Assembly: GCA_029259915.1 (NCBI GenBank) | Contig: JAJDED010000025.1 | Span: 35,812-99,811, forward strand | Reading direction: 5' to 3' | DNA from: Planctomycetota bacterium | GTDB taxonomy: Bacteria; Planctomycetota; Planctomycetia; Pirellulales; Lacipirellulaceae | Length of the DNA stretch: 64,000 nt | In this document: positions 54,337 to 63,621 of the stretch, piece by piece | Numbering within the stretch: the stretch's first letter is position 1 | How the letters are laid out: every line of letters starts with the position of its first letter | Notes under the pieces: generated by a model | What the model was told of the DNA's origin: nothing | The model's input: only the letters and a program-made list of their open reading frames with translations | The model's database searches: none | Program-made: the position numbers and the translations under genes

Positions 54337-57300
54337 ATGAGGGATCGCAATTTTGTGACTGTCGACGGAAACGAAGCGGCAGCTTACGTCGCCCATCAAT
54401 TGAACGAGGTGATTGCGATCTACCCGATCACGCCAGCATCGCCGATGGGCGAACTCTCGGATATGTGGTCATCCACAGGTAAAGCAAACATCTTTGGCAC
54501 CGTCCCAGACGTGATAGAGATGCAGAGCGAAGCCGGGGCGGCGGGAACCGTTCACGGAGCATTGCAGGCCGGGGCGCTGACGACGACTTTTACTGCATCG
54601 CAGGGTTTGCTGCTGATGATCCCCAACATGTACAAGATCGCCGGCGAGCTAACGCCGACCGTCTTTCATGTTTCAGCCAGGACCCTGGCGACGCATGCCT
54701 TGTCGATCTTTGGAGATCACAGCGATGTCATGTCTGTGCGTGGCACCGGCTGGGCGCTGCTTGCTTCGAACTCGGTGCAGGAAGTGCACGACCTCGCTCT
54801 GATTGCCCATGCGGCAACTCTGCAATCGTGGGTACCGTTTGTACATTTTTTCGACGGGTTTCGCACTTCTCACGAAGTCAACAAGATCGAACAGCTCTCC
54901 CGCGATGATCTGCGCGACATGATCAATGACGAATGGATCCAAACATTTCGCCAGCGCGCGATGGATCCCGACCAGCCCGTACTGCGTGGCTCGGCGCAGA
55001 ACCCCGACGTTTTCTTCCAGGCGCGCGAGGCGGCCAATCCGTTTTACAATGATCTACCGCAGATTGTGCAAGAAACGATGGACCGGTTTGCAGCGCTGGT
55101 CGGCCGAAGTTATCACTTGTTCGACTACGTGGGAGCTCCCGATGCACAGCGGGTAATTGTCATGATGGGCTCGGGCGTCGGTGCTGCTGAAGAAACAGTT
55201 CGCGCCCTCACCGAACATGGCGAGAAAGTGGGGCTTCTGAAGGTGCGACTTTACCGACCCTTCGATACAAAAGCATTCATCAATACGTTGCCAAGCACGG
55301 TGGAACGCATCGCCGTGCTAGATCGCACCAAGGAACCAGGCGCAATCGGCGAACCGCTCTATCAGGATGTCATCACGGCACTGGTGGAACATGAGACTGG
55401 CGACAACGGACCAAAGCAGCGCCCAACCGTGATTGGTGGACGTTACGGCCTGTCGTCCAAAGAATTTACACCTGCCATGGTCGCCCGCATCTATGAAGAA
55501 TTGCAGGCTGAGCAACCCAAGCGCCACTTTACGATTGGCATCATCGACGACGTGACGCACCTCAGTCTCCGCTGGGATCCTGAAGTTTCGACCGAATCCA
55601 GCGAAGTAACACGCGCTGTGTTCTACGGCTTGGGCAGCGACGGCACCGTTGGCGCTAGCAAAAACTCGGTCAAGATCATTGGCGAAAACACATCGATGTA
55701 CGCTCAAGGCTATTTCGTCTACGACTCGAAAAAGGCAGGCTCGGTAACAGTTTCGCACTTGCGATTCAGCCCTCGTCCGATTGAATCAACCTATCTGATC
55801 GAGCGGGCCAACTTCGTAGCCTGCCACCAATTTCAATTCCTGAATCGCATCGACGTACTTTCCACAGTAGAACAGGGAGCGACGTTCCTACTGAATGCTC
55901 CTTTTGCACCCGATGAAGTTTGGGATCAATTGCCGCAAGAGATTCAACAGACAATCATCGACAAAGACTTAAAATTCTACGTGGTCGACGCCTACCGCGT
56001 CGCCCGCGAGGCCAAGATGGCCAACCGCATTAATACCGTAATGCAAACATGCTTCTTCGCGATCTCAGGAATTTTGGAAAGCCAAGAGGCAATCCAGCAC
56101 ATTAAAAAGGCGATCGAAAAGAGCTACGGGAAGCGCGGCGAGGCGGTCCTGCGACGCAACTATGCTGCTGTGGATGCCGCCTTGGACGGGCTCGCGAAAG
56201 TCGACGTACCGGCACAAGCAACCAGCGCGCTGCATCGTTTGCCCTTCGTGGAGACTAACGGATCTGATTTCGTAAATCGAGTCACTTCGATATTGCTTGC
56301 CGGCCGCGGCGATCTGCTCCCGGTCAGTGCGTTGCCGGTTGATGGAACATTCCCAACCGGGACTGCGAAAATAGAAAAACGGAGCATTGCACAAGAGATT
56401 CCCATCTGGGATCCCGAAATCTGTATCGCCTGTGGCTTGTGCGTTTTGGTTTGCCCCCACGCGGCGATTCGCAGCAAGGCCTATCCCAACGAATCACTGA
56501 ATGGCAAACCGGAAGCGTTTCAGTCAATCGTTTGGAAAGGCAAAGACCTGCCCGATCACTTGCTGACCATTCAAGTCGCACCGGACGACTGCACCGGTTG
56601 CGGAGTCTGCGTGGACGTGTGCCCTGCCAAGAGCAAATCGTCGGTAAAGCACAAGGCAATCGACATGCTGCCGAAACGAGATCATTTGCAGCGCGAACGC
56701 AGCAACTTTGAATATTTCCTCGAACTTCCGGAACTCGATCGTCGCGAACTCAAAACGGATACCGTCAAAAGCTCTCAATTGCTTGAGCCGTTGTTCGAGT
56801 TTTCGGGAGCCTGCGCGGGTTGCGGAGAGACGCCTTATCTAAAACTGCTTAGTCAGTTGTACGGCGATCGAGCGCTAATCGCGAATGCCACCGGTTGCTC
56901 CTCGATTTATGGAGGAAACCTGCCCACCACTCCCTGGGCGACCAATGCCGAGGGGCGAGGGCCCACCTGGTCGAATTCGCTCTTCGAAGATGCCGCCGAG
57001 TTTGGTCTCGGCTTCCGTTTGGCCGTCGATCAAAAACGAGAATATGCTGAGTATCTGCTCAATCAACTCGCTGGTGAAATCGGAACCGAGCTCGTCGAGA
57101 CATTGATTAACGCCACGCAGGAGAACGAAGCCGAAATCAGTGCCCAGCGAGAACGAGTTGCTGAATTGCAAGCGCGACTCGAGAATTGCGACCATCCGGA
57201 AGCCCAGCGATTGAAGGAGAATGCCGACTCGCTGGTTCGACGCAGCGTGTGGGTCGTGGGCGGCGACGGCTGGGCCTACGACATTGGCTTTGGTGGTCTC

Positions 57301-57921
57301 GACCACGTTTTGACGACGGGGCGCGACGTCAATATCTTGGTACTCGATACGGGGGTCTATTCGAATACGGGTGGGCAAGCTTCAAAATCCACGCCACGTG
57401 CAGCAGTTGCTAAATTCGCCGCGGCAGGAAAAACGGTGCGAAGAAAAGATTTGGGAATGCTGGCCGTTTCTTACGGAAACACCTACGTAGCCCAATTGGC
57501 GATGGGTGCCAACCCAGCACAGACCGTGCGTGTGTTCCACGAGGCCGAGTCCTACCGTGGTCCTTCCGTCATCCTGGCATACAGCCACTGCATTGCCCAG
57601 GGAATCGACATGTCGACGTCGATGACGCATCAGAAAGACGCAGTGCAATCGGGCTTCTGGCCACTCTATCGCTACGATCCACGTTTGGCACGTACTGGCG
57701 GGCGTCCTTTCCAATTGGACAGCCGAAAGCCGAAGCTCACCTTCGAACAATTTGCGATGAAAGAAGGTCGGTTCGCCATTCTAGCACGTTCCAATCCTGA
57801 ACAGGCGAAGCGACTGTTCCAGCTTGCCCAGGGCGATATCGACGATCAGTGGAACTACTATGAACAAATGGCTGGTATCGAACGTGAGATCACCAGCGAC
57901 CTGAGAGAGGAGCAGCAATGA
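54337..57921 (+). CDS. nifJ: Pyruvate:ferredoxin (flavodoxin) oxidoreductase, single-chain
   Basis: 1194 aa, GGAG eight bases before ATG. Order of domains: the alpha-type TPP-binding core (DGNEAAAYVAHQLNEVIAIYPITPASPMGEL at the start), domain II, the gamma-type domain with GLGSDGTVGASKNSVKII near 430, the two [4Fe-4S] ferredoxin motifs CIACGLCVLVCP (about 696) and CTGCGVCVDVCP (about 751), then the beta-type TPP domain with CAGCGETPY near 826 and GDGWAYDIGFGG near 976. It converts pyruvate to acetyl-CoA, CO2 and reduced ferredoxin. It leads an operon with a flavoprotein and a PHA synthase. Confidence 0.97.
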   Translation: MRDRNFVTVDGNEAAAYVAHQLNEVIAIYPITPASPMGELSDMWSSTGKANIFGTVPDVIEMQSEAGAAGTVHGALQAGALTTTFTASQGLLLMIPNMYKIAGELTPTVFHVSARTLATHALSIFGDHSDVMSVRGTGWALLASNSVQEVHDLALIAHAATLQSWVPFVHFFDGFRTSHEVNKIEQLSRDDLRDMINDEWIQTFRQRAMDPDQPVLRGSAQNPDVFFQAREAANPFYNDLPQIVQETMDRFAALVGRSYHLFDYVGAPDAQRVIVMMGSGVGAAEETVRALTEHGEKVGLLKVRLYRPFDTKAFINTLPSTVERIAVLDRTKEPGAIGEPLYQDVITALVEHETGDNGPKQRPTVIGGRYGLSSKEFTPAMVARIYEELQAEQPKRHFTIGIIDDVTHLSLRWDPEVSTESSEVTRAVFYGLGSDGTVGASKNSVKIIGENTSMYAQGYFVYDSKKAGSVTVSHLRFSPRPIESTYLIERANFVACHQFQFLNRIDVLSTVEQGATFLLNAPFAPDEVWDQLPQEIQQTIIDKDLKFYVVDAYRVAREAKMANRINTVMQTCFFAISGILESQEAIQHIKKAIEKSYGKRGEAVLRRNYAAVDAALDGLAKVDVPAQATSALHRLPFVETNGSDFVNRVTSILLAGRGDLLPVSALPVDGTFPTGTAKIEKRSIAQEIPIWDPEICIACGLCVLVCPHAAIRSKAYPNESLNGKPEAFQSIVWKGKDLPDHLLTIQVAPDDCTGCGVCVDVCPAKSKSSVKHKAIDMLPKRDHLQRERSNFEYFLELPELDRRELKTDTVKSSQLLEPLFEFSGACAGCGETPYLKLLSQLYGDRALIANATGCSSIYGGNLPTTPWATNAEGRGPTWSNSLFEDAAEFGLGFRLAVDQKREYAEYLLNQLAGEIGTELVETLINATQENEAEISAQRERVAELQARLENCDHPEAQRLKENADSLVRRSVWVVGGDGWAYDIGFGGLDHVLTTGRDVNILVLDTGVYSNTGGQASKSTPRAAVAKFAAAGKTVRRKDLGMLAVSYGNTYVAQLAMGANPAQTVRVFHEAESYRGPSVILAYSHCIAQGIDMSTSMTHQKDAVQSGFWPLYRYDPRLARTGGRPFQLDSRKPKLTFEQFAMKEGRFAILARSNPEQAKRLFQLAQGDIDDQWNYYEQMAGIEREITSDLREEQQ

Positions 57922-58925
57922 TGATTCCTGATCTGTCGACACATTACTTAGGCATGACGCTCAAAAACCCTTTGGTTGCTGCCGCCGGGCCGTTGACGGG
58001 CGACTTGGATAGTTTGCGACGGCTTGAGGATGCCGGCGCCTCAGCCGCGGTGTTTCCTTCGCTGTTTGAAGAACAGATTGAACACGACGAAATGGAGATC
58101 CACAATTTCTACGAGTTCCAGGCCTTTTCCAATGCGGAGTCGCCCAACTATTTCCCCGAAATGGTCAACTACAACCTTGGCCCCGACGAGTATCTCGAAA
58201 AGCTCGGACGTGCCAAGCAGTCAGTTTCGATCCCCGTCATGGGCAGCTTGAATGGCTGGTCCGACGGTGGTTGGATAAGATATGCCAAAGCGATTGAGCA
58301 AACCGGGGTCGACGCCTTGGAACTCAACGTTTATTTCGTACCGACCGACCCGAAGATCACGGCAGCCGACATCGAAAAGCAATATGTCGATTTGGTAGCC
58401 GCGGTTCACCAATCAATATCCATTCCCCTGGCGGTGAAGATTGGCCAGAACTTTACCAGCCTACCAAACTTCGCTCAGCAGCTAGCTGAAGCTGGCGCAG
58501 ACGGCTTGGTACTTTTTAACCGCTATCTGGAAGCCGACATCAATTTGGAGACGCTGGAATACCACCCAGACCTGGTTCTAAGCAACAGGCACGAAGCCCG
58601 CACACCGATTCGTTGGATAGGAATCCTCCGCGACCAGCTCGATCTCTCACTTGCCGCCTCCAGCGGCGTGCATCGTGCTCAAGGTATCGTTAAGCTGCTG
58701 TTAGCAGGCGCTGATATTACCATGATGACCAGCATCTTGCTGATGGAGGGGCCTGAGTTTCTTAGCACTCTACTTAAAGATGTCTCCGAGTGGCTAATCG
58801 ATTATGAATGTGATTCCGTAGAGCAACTCAAAGGCAGTATGAGTCAAGGCAACTGTCCGAATCCAAGTGCTTTGGAACGTGCAAATTACATGCAGGCTCT
58901 GATTAACTATACTTCTCGATATTGA
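57918..58925 (+). CDS. Dihydroorotate-dehydrogenase-like flavoprotein
   Basis: 335 aa, overlapping the PFOR stop by four bases (ATGA). A TIM barrel with FMN-binding features: GMTLKNPLVAAAGPLTG near 11, PVMGSLNG near 110, ELNVYF near 135, PLAVKIGQNFT near 170, ADGLVLFNRY near 193 and the phosphate loop AASSGVHRAQGIVKLLLAGA near 245. It lacks the pyrD catalytic Ser/Cys context of classical enzymes, so I do not call it pyrD. Such proteins often follow PFOR genes; they may be electron-transfer partners. Confidence 0.82.
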   Translation: MMIPDLSTHYLGMTLKNPLVAAAGPLTGDLDSLRRLEDAGASAAVFPSLFEEQIEHDEMEIHNFYEFQAFSNAESPNYFPEMVNYNLGPDEYLEKLGRAKQSVSIPVMGSLNGWSDGGWIRYAKAIEQTGVDALELNVYFVPTDPKITAADIEKQYVDLVAAVHQSISIPLAVKIGQNFTSLPNFAQQLAEAGADGLVLFNRYLEADINLETLEYHPDLVLSNRHEARTPIRWIGILRDQLDLSLAASSGVHRAQGIVKLLLAGADITMMTSILLMEGPEFLSTLLKDVSEWLIDYECDSVEQLKGSMSQGNCPNPSALERANYMQALINYTSRY

Positions 58926-60217
58926 TGTCAAGTGATGACCGCCAACAATATGACAACCTGATTGAACCACTCCGAGAGGTTTGGTCGAGCGCTCTCGAGC
59001 GCTTTCAACAGGCAAGCGGTAACGAATTGCCTGGTCCGTTCGCTGCCTTGCTTGGTCAGGCAGAGCAACGCAAAGCCTTCACTGCCCTGAACGAGAGGTT
59101 CGACGTTTGCCTGCGCAGCCCTGCGTTTCTGCAGGCCATGAAACAACACATTGACGCCGTCATTCAAGCCAAGCAAGTGGATGACGCAAACGCGTCTGAG
59201 GCGGCCAAAGTCCCAACAGTCGACCCCAATGGAAACCACAGTGGTGCGAGTGACTGCGAAGTGGTTTATCGCGCGGGGACACTTCAGCTGTTGCGATTTC
59301 GAAACAATCAAGCCACAGAATTCGCAGAGCCAATTCTCATTTGCTTTGCCCTGGTCAACCGTCCCTACATTCTCGATTTGCGCGACCGACGGAGTGTAGT
59401 GCAGCAATTGCTCAAGCGAGGTTTCGAAGTTTACTTAATCGACTGGGGCACCCCGACCCTCGCCGATAGTCAACTTGGTTTGCACGACTATGTCTGCCGA
59501 TTCATCAAAAACGTTGCCGACTTCGTCTGCCAGGACGCAGGATCGGAGCAGCTCAATTTGCTGGGGTACTGCATGGGGGGGACGATGTCGACGATGTACG
59601 CATCTCTTTATCCAGCACAGATTCGCAATTTGATCCTTCTGGCAACACCGATCGACTTCAGCGGCAATCAAAGCCTGCTGAACCTGTGGGCCGGGAAGGA
59701 GTATTTCGACGTGGATGGGCTCATCGATGCGTTTGGAAACTGCCCAGGCTTTTTCCTGCACTCCTGCTTCCAGCTCATGAAGCCAGCGACAAGTTTCATG
59801 AAAAAGTATGTTACTTTTACAGAAAACGTGGAAAATTCGGCTTTTGTCGACAACTTTCTGGCCTTGGAACGTTGGTCGAACGACAGTGTGCCGATCGCTG
59901 GTAAAACATTCCGTGAATTTGTTAAGATGCTCTACCAGCAGAACATGCTAGTCACCGGGAAGCTGCATCTCGATAACGTGCCGATTCAGCTAGCAAACAT
60001 TACTTGTCCCATTATGCTCTTAGTAGCGGAAAATGATCATTTGGTGTCCGCCCAGTCAACGCTGGCATTGGCCGATCATGTTTCTTCGACTGACGTACAA
60101 ACAATGTCCGTTGACGCTGGCCACATTGGCTTGGCCGTCAGCTCCAAGGCGCACCAGAAGCTCTGGCCCGATGCAGCAAACTGGATTGCCGACCACTCCA
60201 ATCCTAAGGGGTATTGA
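58925..60217 (+). CDS. phaC: Second PHA synthase (class III-like), cotranscribed with PFOR
   Basis: 430 aa from ATG 58925, which overlaps the flavoprotein stop by one base (TGATG). The first 110 residues are an extra helical N-terminus absent from the other synthase. Then come ILDLRDRRSVVQQLLKRGFEVYLIDWG, the lipase-box GYCMGG with nucleophile C216, LVAENDHLVSAQS and the His in VDAGHIGLAV. It is clearly a paralogue of the synthase at 50152 but not a recent duplicate. The operon would polymerise hydroxyacyl-CoA derived from PFOR acetyl-CoA. No partner PhaE gene is next to it. Confidence 0.87.
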   Translation: MSSDDRQQYDNLIEPLREVWSSALERFQQASGNELPGPFAALLGQAEQRKAFTALNERFDVCLRSPAFLQAMKQHIDAVIQAKQVDDANASEAAKVPTVDPNGNHSGASDCEVVYRAGTLQLLRFRNNQATEFAEPILICFALVNRPYILDLRDRRSVVQQLLKRGFEVYLIDWGTPTLADSQLGLHDYVCRFIKNVADFVCQDAGSEQLNLLGYCMGGTMSTMYASLYPAQIRNLILLATPIDFSGNQSLLNLWAGKEYFDVDGLIDAFGNCPGFFLHSCFQLMKPATSFMKKYVTFTENVENSAFVDNFLALERWSNDSVPIAGKTFREFVKMLYQQNMLVTGKLHLDNVPIQLANITCPIMLLVAENDHLVSAQSTLALADHVSSTDVQTMSVDAGHIGLAVSSKAHQKLWPDAANWIADHSNPKGY

Positions 60218-60328
60218 GCTAATACGACTAACGAATCAAACTTTCGGTAGCAACCGTTCTAGTAAGTTTGAATTTCCTTCTAGCTGGTCTCGGAAATCCA
60301 CAACTTGCGTAACCACAGAAGTGAGTAC

Positions 60329-60820
60329 ATGACTGTTATCAGTGTGATCGATACGCTCAAGAGCAACAGCTTTTTCAGCGATTTTCCGGAAGACCAATTA
60401 GACCACTTGTTGGCAATTGCCCGCGAAGTGGAATACAGAACGCAAGAAGAGATTTTTCACCAGCATGAGCTCGCCAAAGAAGTGTTTCTGATTACCAGTG
60501 GCAAAGCAGCGCTAGTAATCTGTGAAGCAGGGATTGGATGCCGCCAGATTATGGAAGTCGCCGAAGGAGATCTGATTGGTTGGTCGCCTTTGCTCGATCA
60601 TCCCAGGCTCTCTGACACTGCTCGAACATTGACTCCGGTAAAGGCGATTGCTTTCGATGGTGGCAAGTTGCTTGAACTGTGCGAAGGGAATCCTCAGTTC
60701 GGATACAAGTTTATGCGTAAAACAGCAAGAGTTCTGTCTGAGCGATTAAACGCGGTCCGCTGGCAATTGGTCGACGTGCATGGCACGAATCTGCCGGAAG
60801 TCGCATTAGAATCGGACTAG
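60329..60820 (+). CDS. Cyclic-nucleotide-binding domain protein without DNA-binding domain
   Basis: 163 aa from ATG 60329. A single cNMP-binding beta-roll (FSDFPEDQLDHLLAIAREVEYRTQEEIFHQHELAKEVFLI, EGDLIGWSPLLDHPRLSDTARTLTPVKAIAFDGGKLLELC) ends in helices typical of the CRP dimer interface, with no helix-turn-helix. It lies 111 bases after the second PHA synthase gene, so it may belong to the PFOR operon. A sensor or allosteric role is inferred; the ligand is not clear, since the usual phosphate-binding motif is weak (EGDLIGWSPL). Confidence 0.75.
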   Translation: MTVISVIDTLKSNSFFSDFPEDQLDHLLAIAREVEYRTQEEIFHQHELAKEVFLITSGKAALVICEAGIGCRQIMEVAEGDLIGWSPLLDHPRLSDTARTLTPVKAIAFDGGKLLELCEGNPQFGYKFMRKTARVLSERLNAVRWQLVDVHGTNLPEVALESD

Positions 60821-60842
60821 AGCCTACGTTTTTGGGAACCAG

Positions 60843-60888
60843 TGGAGCGAAAGGGACTCGAACCCTCGACCTCTGCATTGCGAACGCA
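60843..60888 (-). repeat. Orphan 3' half of tRNA-Ala(CGC): attachment site (attL) of an integrative element
   Basis: Reading the minus strand, the 3' part of a tRNA is intact from the anticodon stem to the discriminator: loop TTCGCAA (anticodon CGC), stem TGCAG, variable AGGTC, T-arm GAGGG TTCGAGT CCCTT, acceptor TCGCTCC A. The 5' half (D-arm and acceptor 5' strand) is missing, replaced by unrelated sequence from about 60889. This is what remains at the left end when an element integrates into the 3' half of a tRNA gene; an intact copy is expected at the right end, outside this window. Confidence 0.8.
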
Positions 60889-61120
60889 TAAGCCATCAGA
60901 CGCAAGTGAAGGACACAAACGACTTACGGCGACGCCACCCAACGCTTGCACCAATGCTTGCACCAGCGAAGCAGATATAGCGCAACACGCTGGTGATCTT
61001 CAGGCCATCGTCGACGCTTGGCCATCACTTTCCGAGGACGTAAGGGCAGCCATCGCGCAGATGGTCCAGGCAGCCAGTACACACCAGCCGCCGAAACAGC
61101 CAACGAGCCAGAAGGGATGA
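60889..61120 (+). pseudogene. Tail of a tyrosine integrase joined to the attachment site
   Basis: A plus-strand frame starting in the tRNA half (reads ERKGLEPSTSALRT, a typical translation of tRNA) continues through THKPSDASEG and ends ADIAQHAGDLQAIVDAWPSLSEDVRAAIAQMVQAAS. That last part is the C-terminal tail I associate with planctomycete tyrosine integrases. It suggests an integrase whose 3' end once overlapped the attachment site, now left behind after integration. No catalytic residues remain. Confidence 0.55.
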
Positions 61121-61262
61121 GCGTGTGGCGAGACATCGAAAACGGATACGGGGGGCCCCATCACGATCAAATGCGTGAACCGGACCACTCCGCCCACTGG
61201 CGAGAAGTAATCAGTTATTCACCTTCCACTTTCCCACCCATTACACAAATCGGAGAACAGAC
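61121..61262. other. Non-coding stretch at the start of the integrated element
   Basis: No recognisable gene or repeat. The promoter of the following hypothetical gene probably lies here. Confidence 0.4.
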
Positions 61263-61796
61263 ATGGAATCCAAGATCGAAGCGACACATCGTCTACGTCA
61301 GGAAGGCCGCTGGGAAGCTGCGTCGTTGTACCGGGACGAAGTTCGCAAACGACATCGATCGGACGGAATGAAGCGATCTGAGGCGAACGAGGCGGCGTGG
61401 GAATCGATGTTGAATGAGTACCCGCCGATTGTCGACGAACCGGTCGAAGATGTTGCCGTCAACGATGACGCTGCGGCGATGGCGGAACTAGCGGCACGAA
61501 GTAAAGGGCAAGAGGTCGATGTGAATCGTGATGTGAAATGGGCGTATGACGAGATGGTCGACATGCACGCTACGCCGTTGGATGCGCCGAGTATCGGCGC
61601 GTGGAACATGCTGCGTTGGGCTCGCACTGATCCGGGGCGGTTTTACGGGCACTTCGTGTACGAGGCGTTTTCACGAGAGAAGGCCGAGCGAGACCTGTTG
61701 AGTCAGCGGCGGGAGCGTATGCCATTGGACGAGCGTGGACGGATGCCGTTGGATGAAGTCGAACGGTTGATCACGGACGTGGAGGGTCTTGAGTGA
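61263..61796 (+). CDS. Hypothetical protein of the integrated element
   Basis: 177 aa, soluble, acidic and helix-rich (MESKIEATHRLRQEGRWEAASLYRDEVR at the start). It ends with a short tandem repeat, RERMPLDE / RGRMPLDE, followed by VERLITDV. No domain recognised. It is the first intact gene after the attachment site and precedes the excisionase-like and integrase genes, a typical cargo or accessory gene position. Confidence 0.6.
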   Translation: MESKIEATHRLRQEGRWEAASLYRDEVRKRHRSDGMKRSEANEAAWESMLNEYPPIVDEPVEDVAVNDDAAAMAELAARSKGQEVDVNRDVKWAYDEMVDMHATPLDAPSIGAWNMLRWARTDPGRFYGHFVYEAFSREKAERDLLSQRRERMPLDERGRMPLDEVERLITDVEGLE

Positions 61797-61839
61797 CACG
61801 CAGCTAGTACTTCACCGAACTATCACTGAGGATTTCAGA

Positions 61840-62151
61840 ATGTCATCACCAACGAAGAAGTATGGACAACTCATCATCGACGGATTGCTCATGGCAGGAG
61901 ACGGCATCTTTGCCTTGTTCGCCGAACGAGCAGGAACGAATAACAGGGTCGCGATGAAACCTGGACGTCTGAAGCTACGAGAAGCAGGAACGTACCTAGC
62001 GATCGGCAAGACAAAGATGTTCGAGCTGATAGCGAGCGGCCCGAACGGTGAGAAACCAGTGATCGCATCGCATCTTGAAGGACGCGATCGAGTCATACGA
62101 GTGAAGGACTTGGACAACTACATCATTCAATGTGAGCGCGAAAATGGCTAG
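61840..62151 (+). CDS. Small MerR/excisionase-like helix-turn-helix protein
   Basis: 103 aa from ATG 61840 (TGAGGA upstream; the earlier TTG at 61789 is less likely). The C-terminal half has the pattern GRLKLREAGTYLAIGKTKMFELI ... GRDRVIRVKDLDNYI, the fold of excisionase (Xis) and related winged helix-turn-helix proteins. It overlaps the integrase start by eight bases. It probably directs integrase towards excision. Confidence 0.75.
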   Translation: MSSPTKKYGQLIIDGLLMAGDGIFALFAERAGTNNRVAMKPGRLKLREAGTYLAIGKTKMFELIASGPNGEKPVIASHLEGRDRVIRVKDLDNYIIQCERENG

Positions 62152-63340
62152 TATCAGTAACCGTCCCAACGGACACCGATGGATTCAGTTCACAGGCCCG
62201 AACAAGAAGCGGCAGACGATCCGGCTCGGCAAGGTATCGAAGCGTGAAGCGGAAGACTTCCGTAGCCGTGTCGAGCAATTGTTGCTGTCACGAGAATTGA
62301 ACGCACAACTTACGATCTACATGCAACGGTGGGTTGCTGGTTTGAGCGACACGATGCATCAGAAATTGTCCAACTATGGCCTGTTTGAGCCAAGGAACTA
62401 CCGCACTCTCAATGAATTGCTTCCAGCATGGGAAGCGGATTGTGACTGGTCAGACCACACCAAGGACATCATGCAGCCGTTCTTCAAGAACATGCAAACG
62501 TATTTTGGTGGCAGCAAGTCTTTGACTTCGATCATGGAAACGGACGCGAGCGAGTTCCGCAGGTGGCTTTGCCGTGAGGGCTCTTCGAAAGGTGGAACGC
62601 TGGCACGAGCAACTGTGTCTAGGCGAATCCGTTGGGCCAGACAGTTATTCCTCTTTGCGAAACGGAAGAACGCGATGGCGTCGAACCCGTTCCAAAGCCA
62701 AAAGAACTTCAATGAAGTCAATCGATCCCGTGACTTCTTCGTAAAGCGCGAACTTGCTGAACAGGTGCTTGAGCAGACAGATAACCTCGAATTCAAAACG
62801 ATCATCGCATTGGTAAGGTACGGTGCGGTCCGATGTCCGTCCGAAGTTCTTCCCTTCGAGTGGGAGCAAGTGAACTGGGAGGTGAATACGATGGTCGTCA
62901 AAGCACCGAAGACCGAGCGGCATAAGGACCAGGATCAGCGGACGGTGCCGATCTTTCCTGAGTTGCAAAAGCACCTTGATGCACTGCGAGAAACGGCAAA
63001 ACCCGGTGAGCTACGACTGTTTCCGAATCATCAGGTGACAAACGCAGCGCTGACAGGGAAGCTCGAACGCATCTGTCGTCAGCTCGGCGAACCGTTGTGG
63101 AAAAAGCCGTGGCAGAACATGCGTGCGACCCGAGAAACAGAATGGCTACACGAGCATCCGATCCATGTCGTAGCGTCATGGATGGGGCACTCGCCGACGA
63201 TCGCTTTGAAGCACTATGCGCAAGTCGAAACAACACAAGCCGCGAAGTCGGCGGCACAGGCAGCACAAGAGGAATACACGCCATCAGCGCTGAACAACGT
63301 CACGACGAACTCAACTGTTACGCATGACGAACGGTGCTAA
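62144..63340 (+). CDS. Tyrosine recombinase (phage-type integrase)
   Basis: 398 aa from ATG 62144 (a GTG at 62132 is possible). N-terminal arm and core-binding domain to about 200, then the catalytic domain: first Arg in VRYGAVRCPSEVLPFEWEQV near 228, second Arg box in NMRATRETEWLHEH near 326, GHS box ASWMGHSPTIALKHY with Tyr nucleophile near 354. It would recombine the element's attachment site with the tRNA-Ala gene. Orientation towards the right, with Xis and accessory gene to the left, fits a mobile genetic element. Confidence 0.92.
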   Translation: MASISNRPNGHRWIQFTGPNKKRQTIRLGKVSKREAEDFRSRVEQLLLSRELNAQLTIYMQRWVAGLSDTMHQKLSNYGLFEPRNYRTLNELLPAWEADCDWSDHTKDIMQPFFKNMQTYFGGSKSLTSIMETDASEFRRWLCREGSSKGGTLARATVSRRIRWARQLFLFAKRKNAMASNPFQSQKNFNEVNRSRDFFVKRELAEQVLEQTDNLEFKTIIALVRYGAVRCPSEVLPFEWEQVNWEVNTMVVKAPKTERHKDQDQRTVPIFPELQKHLDALRETAKPGELRLFPNHQVTNAALTGKLERICRQLGEPLWKKPWQNMRATRETEWLHEHPIHVVASWMGHSPTIALKHYAQVETTQAAKSAAQAAQEEYTPSALNNVTTNSTVTHDERC

Positions 63341-63621
63341 CGACGACTTCGAGATGTTTGCCGGTGTCTCTGTTCGATCACTGTTTGCCATGCGATCACA
63401 TCAACGGCGGCGGGTGTTTCCCCCGTTGCTTCCGAGTTGGGAAGAGGCTGTTCGGATTGACCCGAGGTGCCGCATAGAGTGGCCATCGCATACAATCAAA
63501 CCATCGGGTGACCATCGGCGATTGCAACGCTGACGATCCAACGCAGCCCGGGTGCAGCGAGCTTAATGCCTTTCGCTCGTCGTGCCCGAGTTGGCCCGAT
63601 AATGAAAGGCTCTCGAACCGC
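63341..63621. other. Intergenic stretch after the integrase gene
   Basis: A 69-codon frame (63324-63533) overlaps the integrase end but has no protein character. Nothing else was recognised. Confidence 0.4.

Noticed and set aside
60842..60888. tRNA-Ala gene on the minus strand
   Set aside because: Only the 3' half is present; without D-arm and 5' acceptor strand it cannot be a functional tRNA, so it is called an attachment site.
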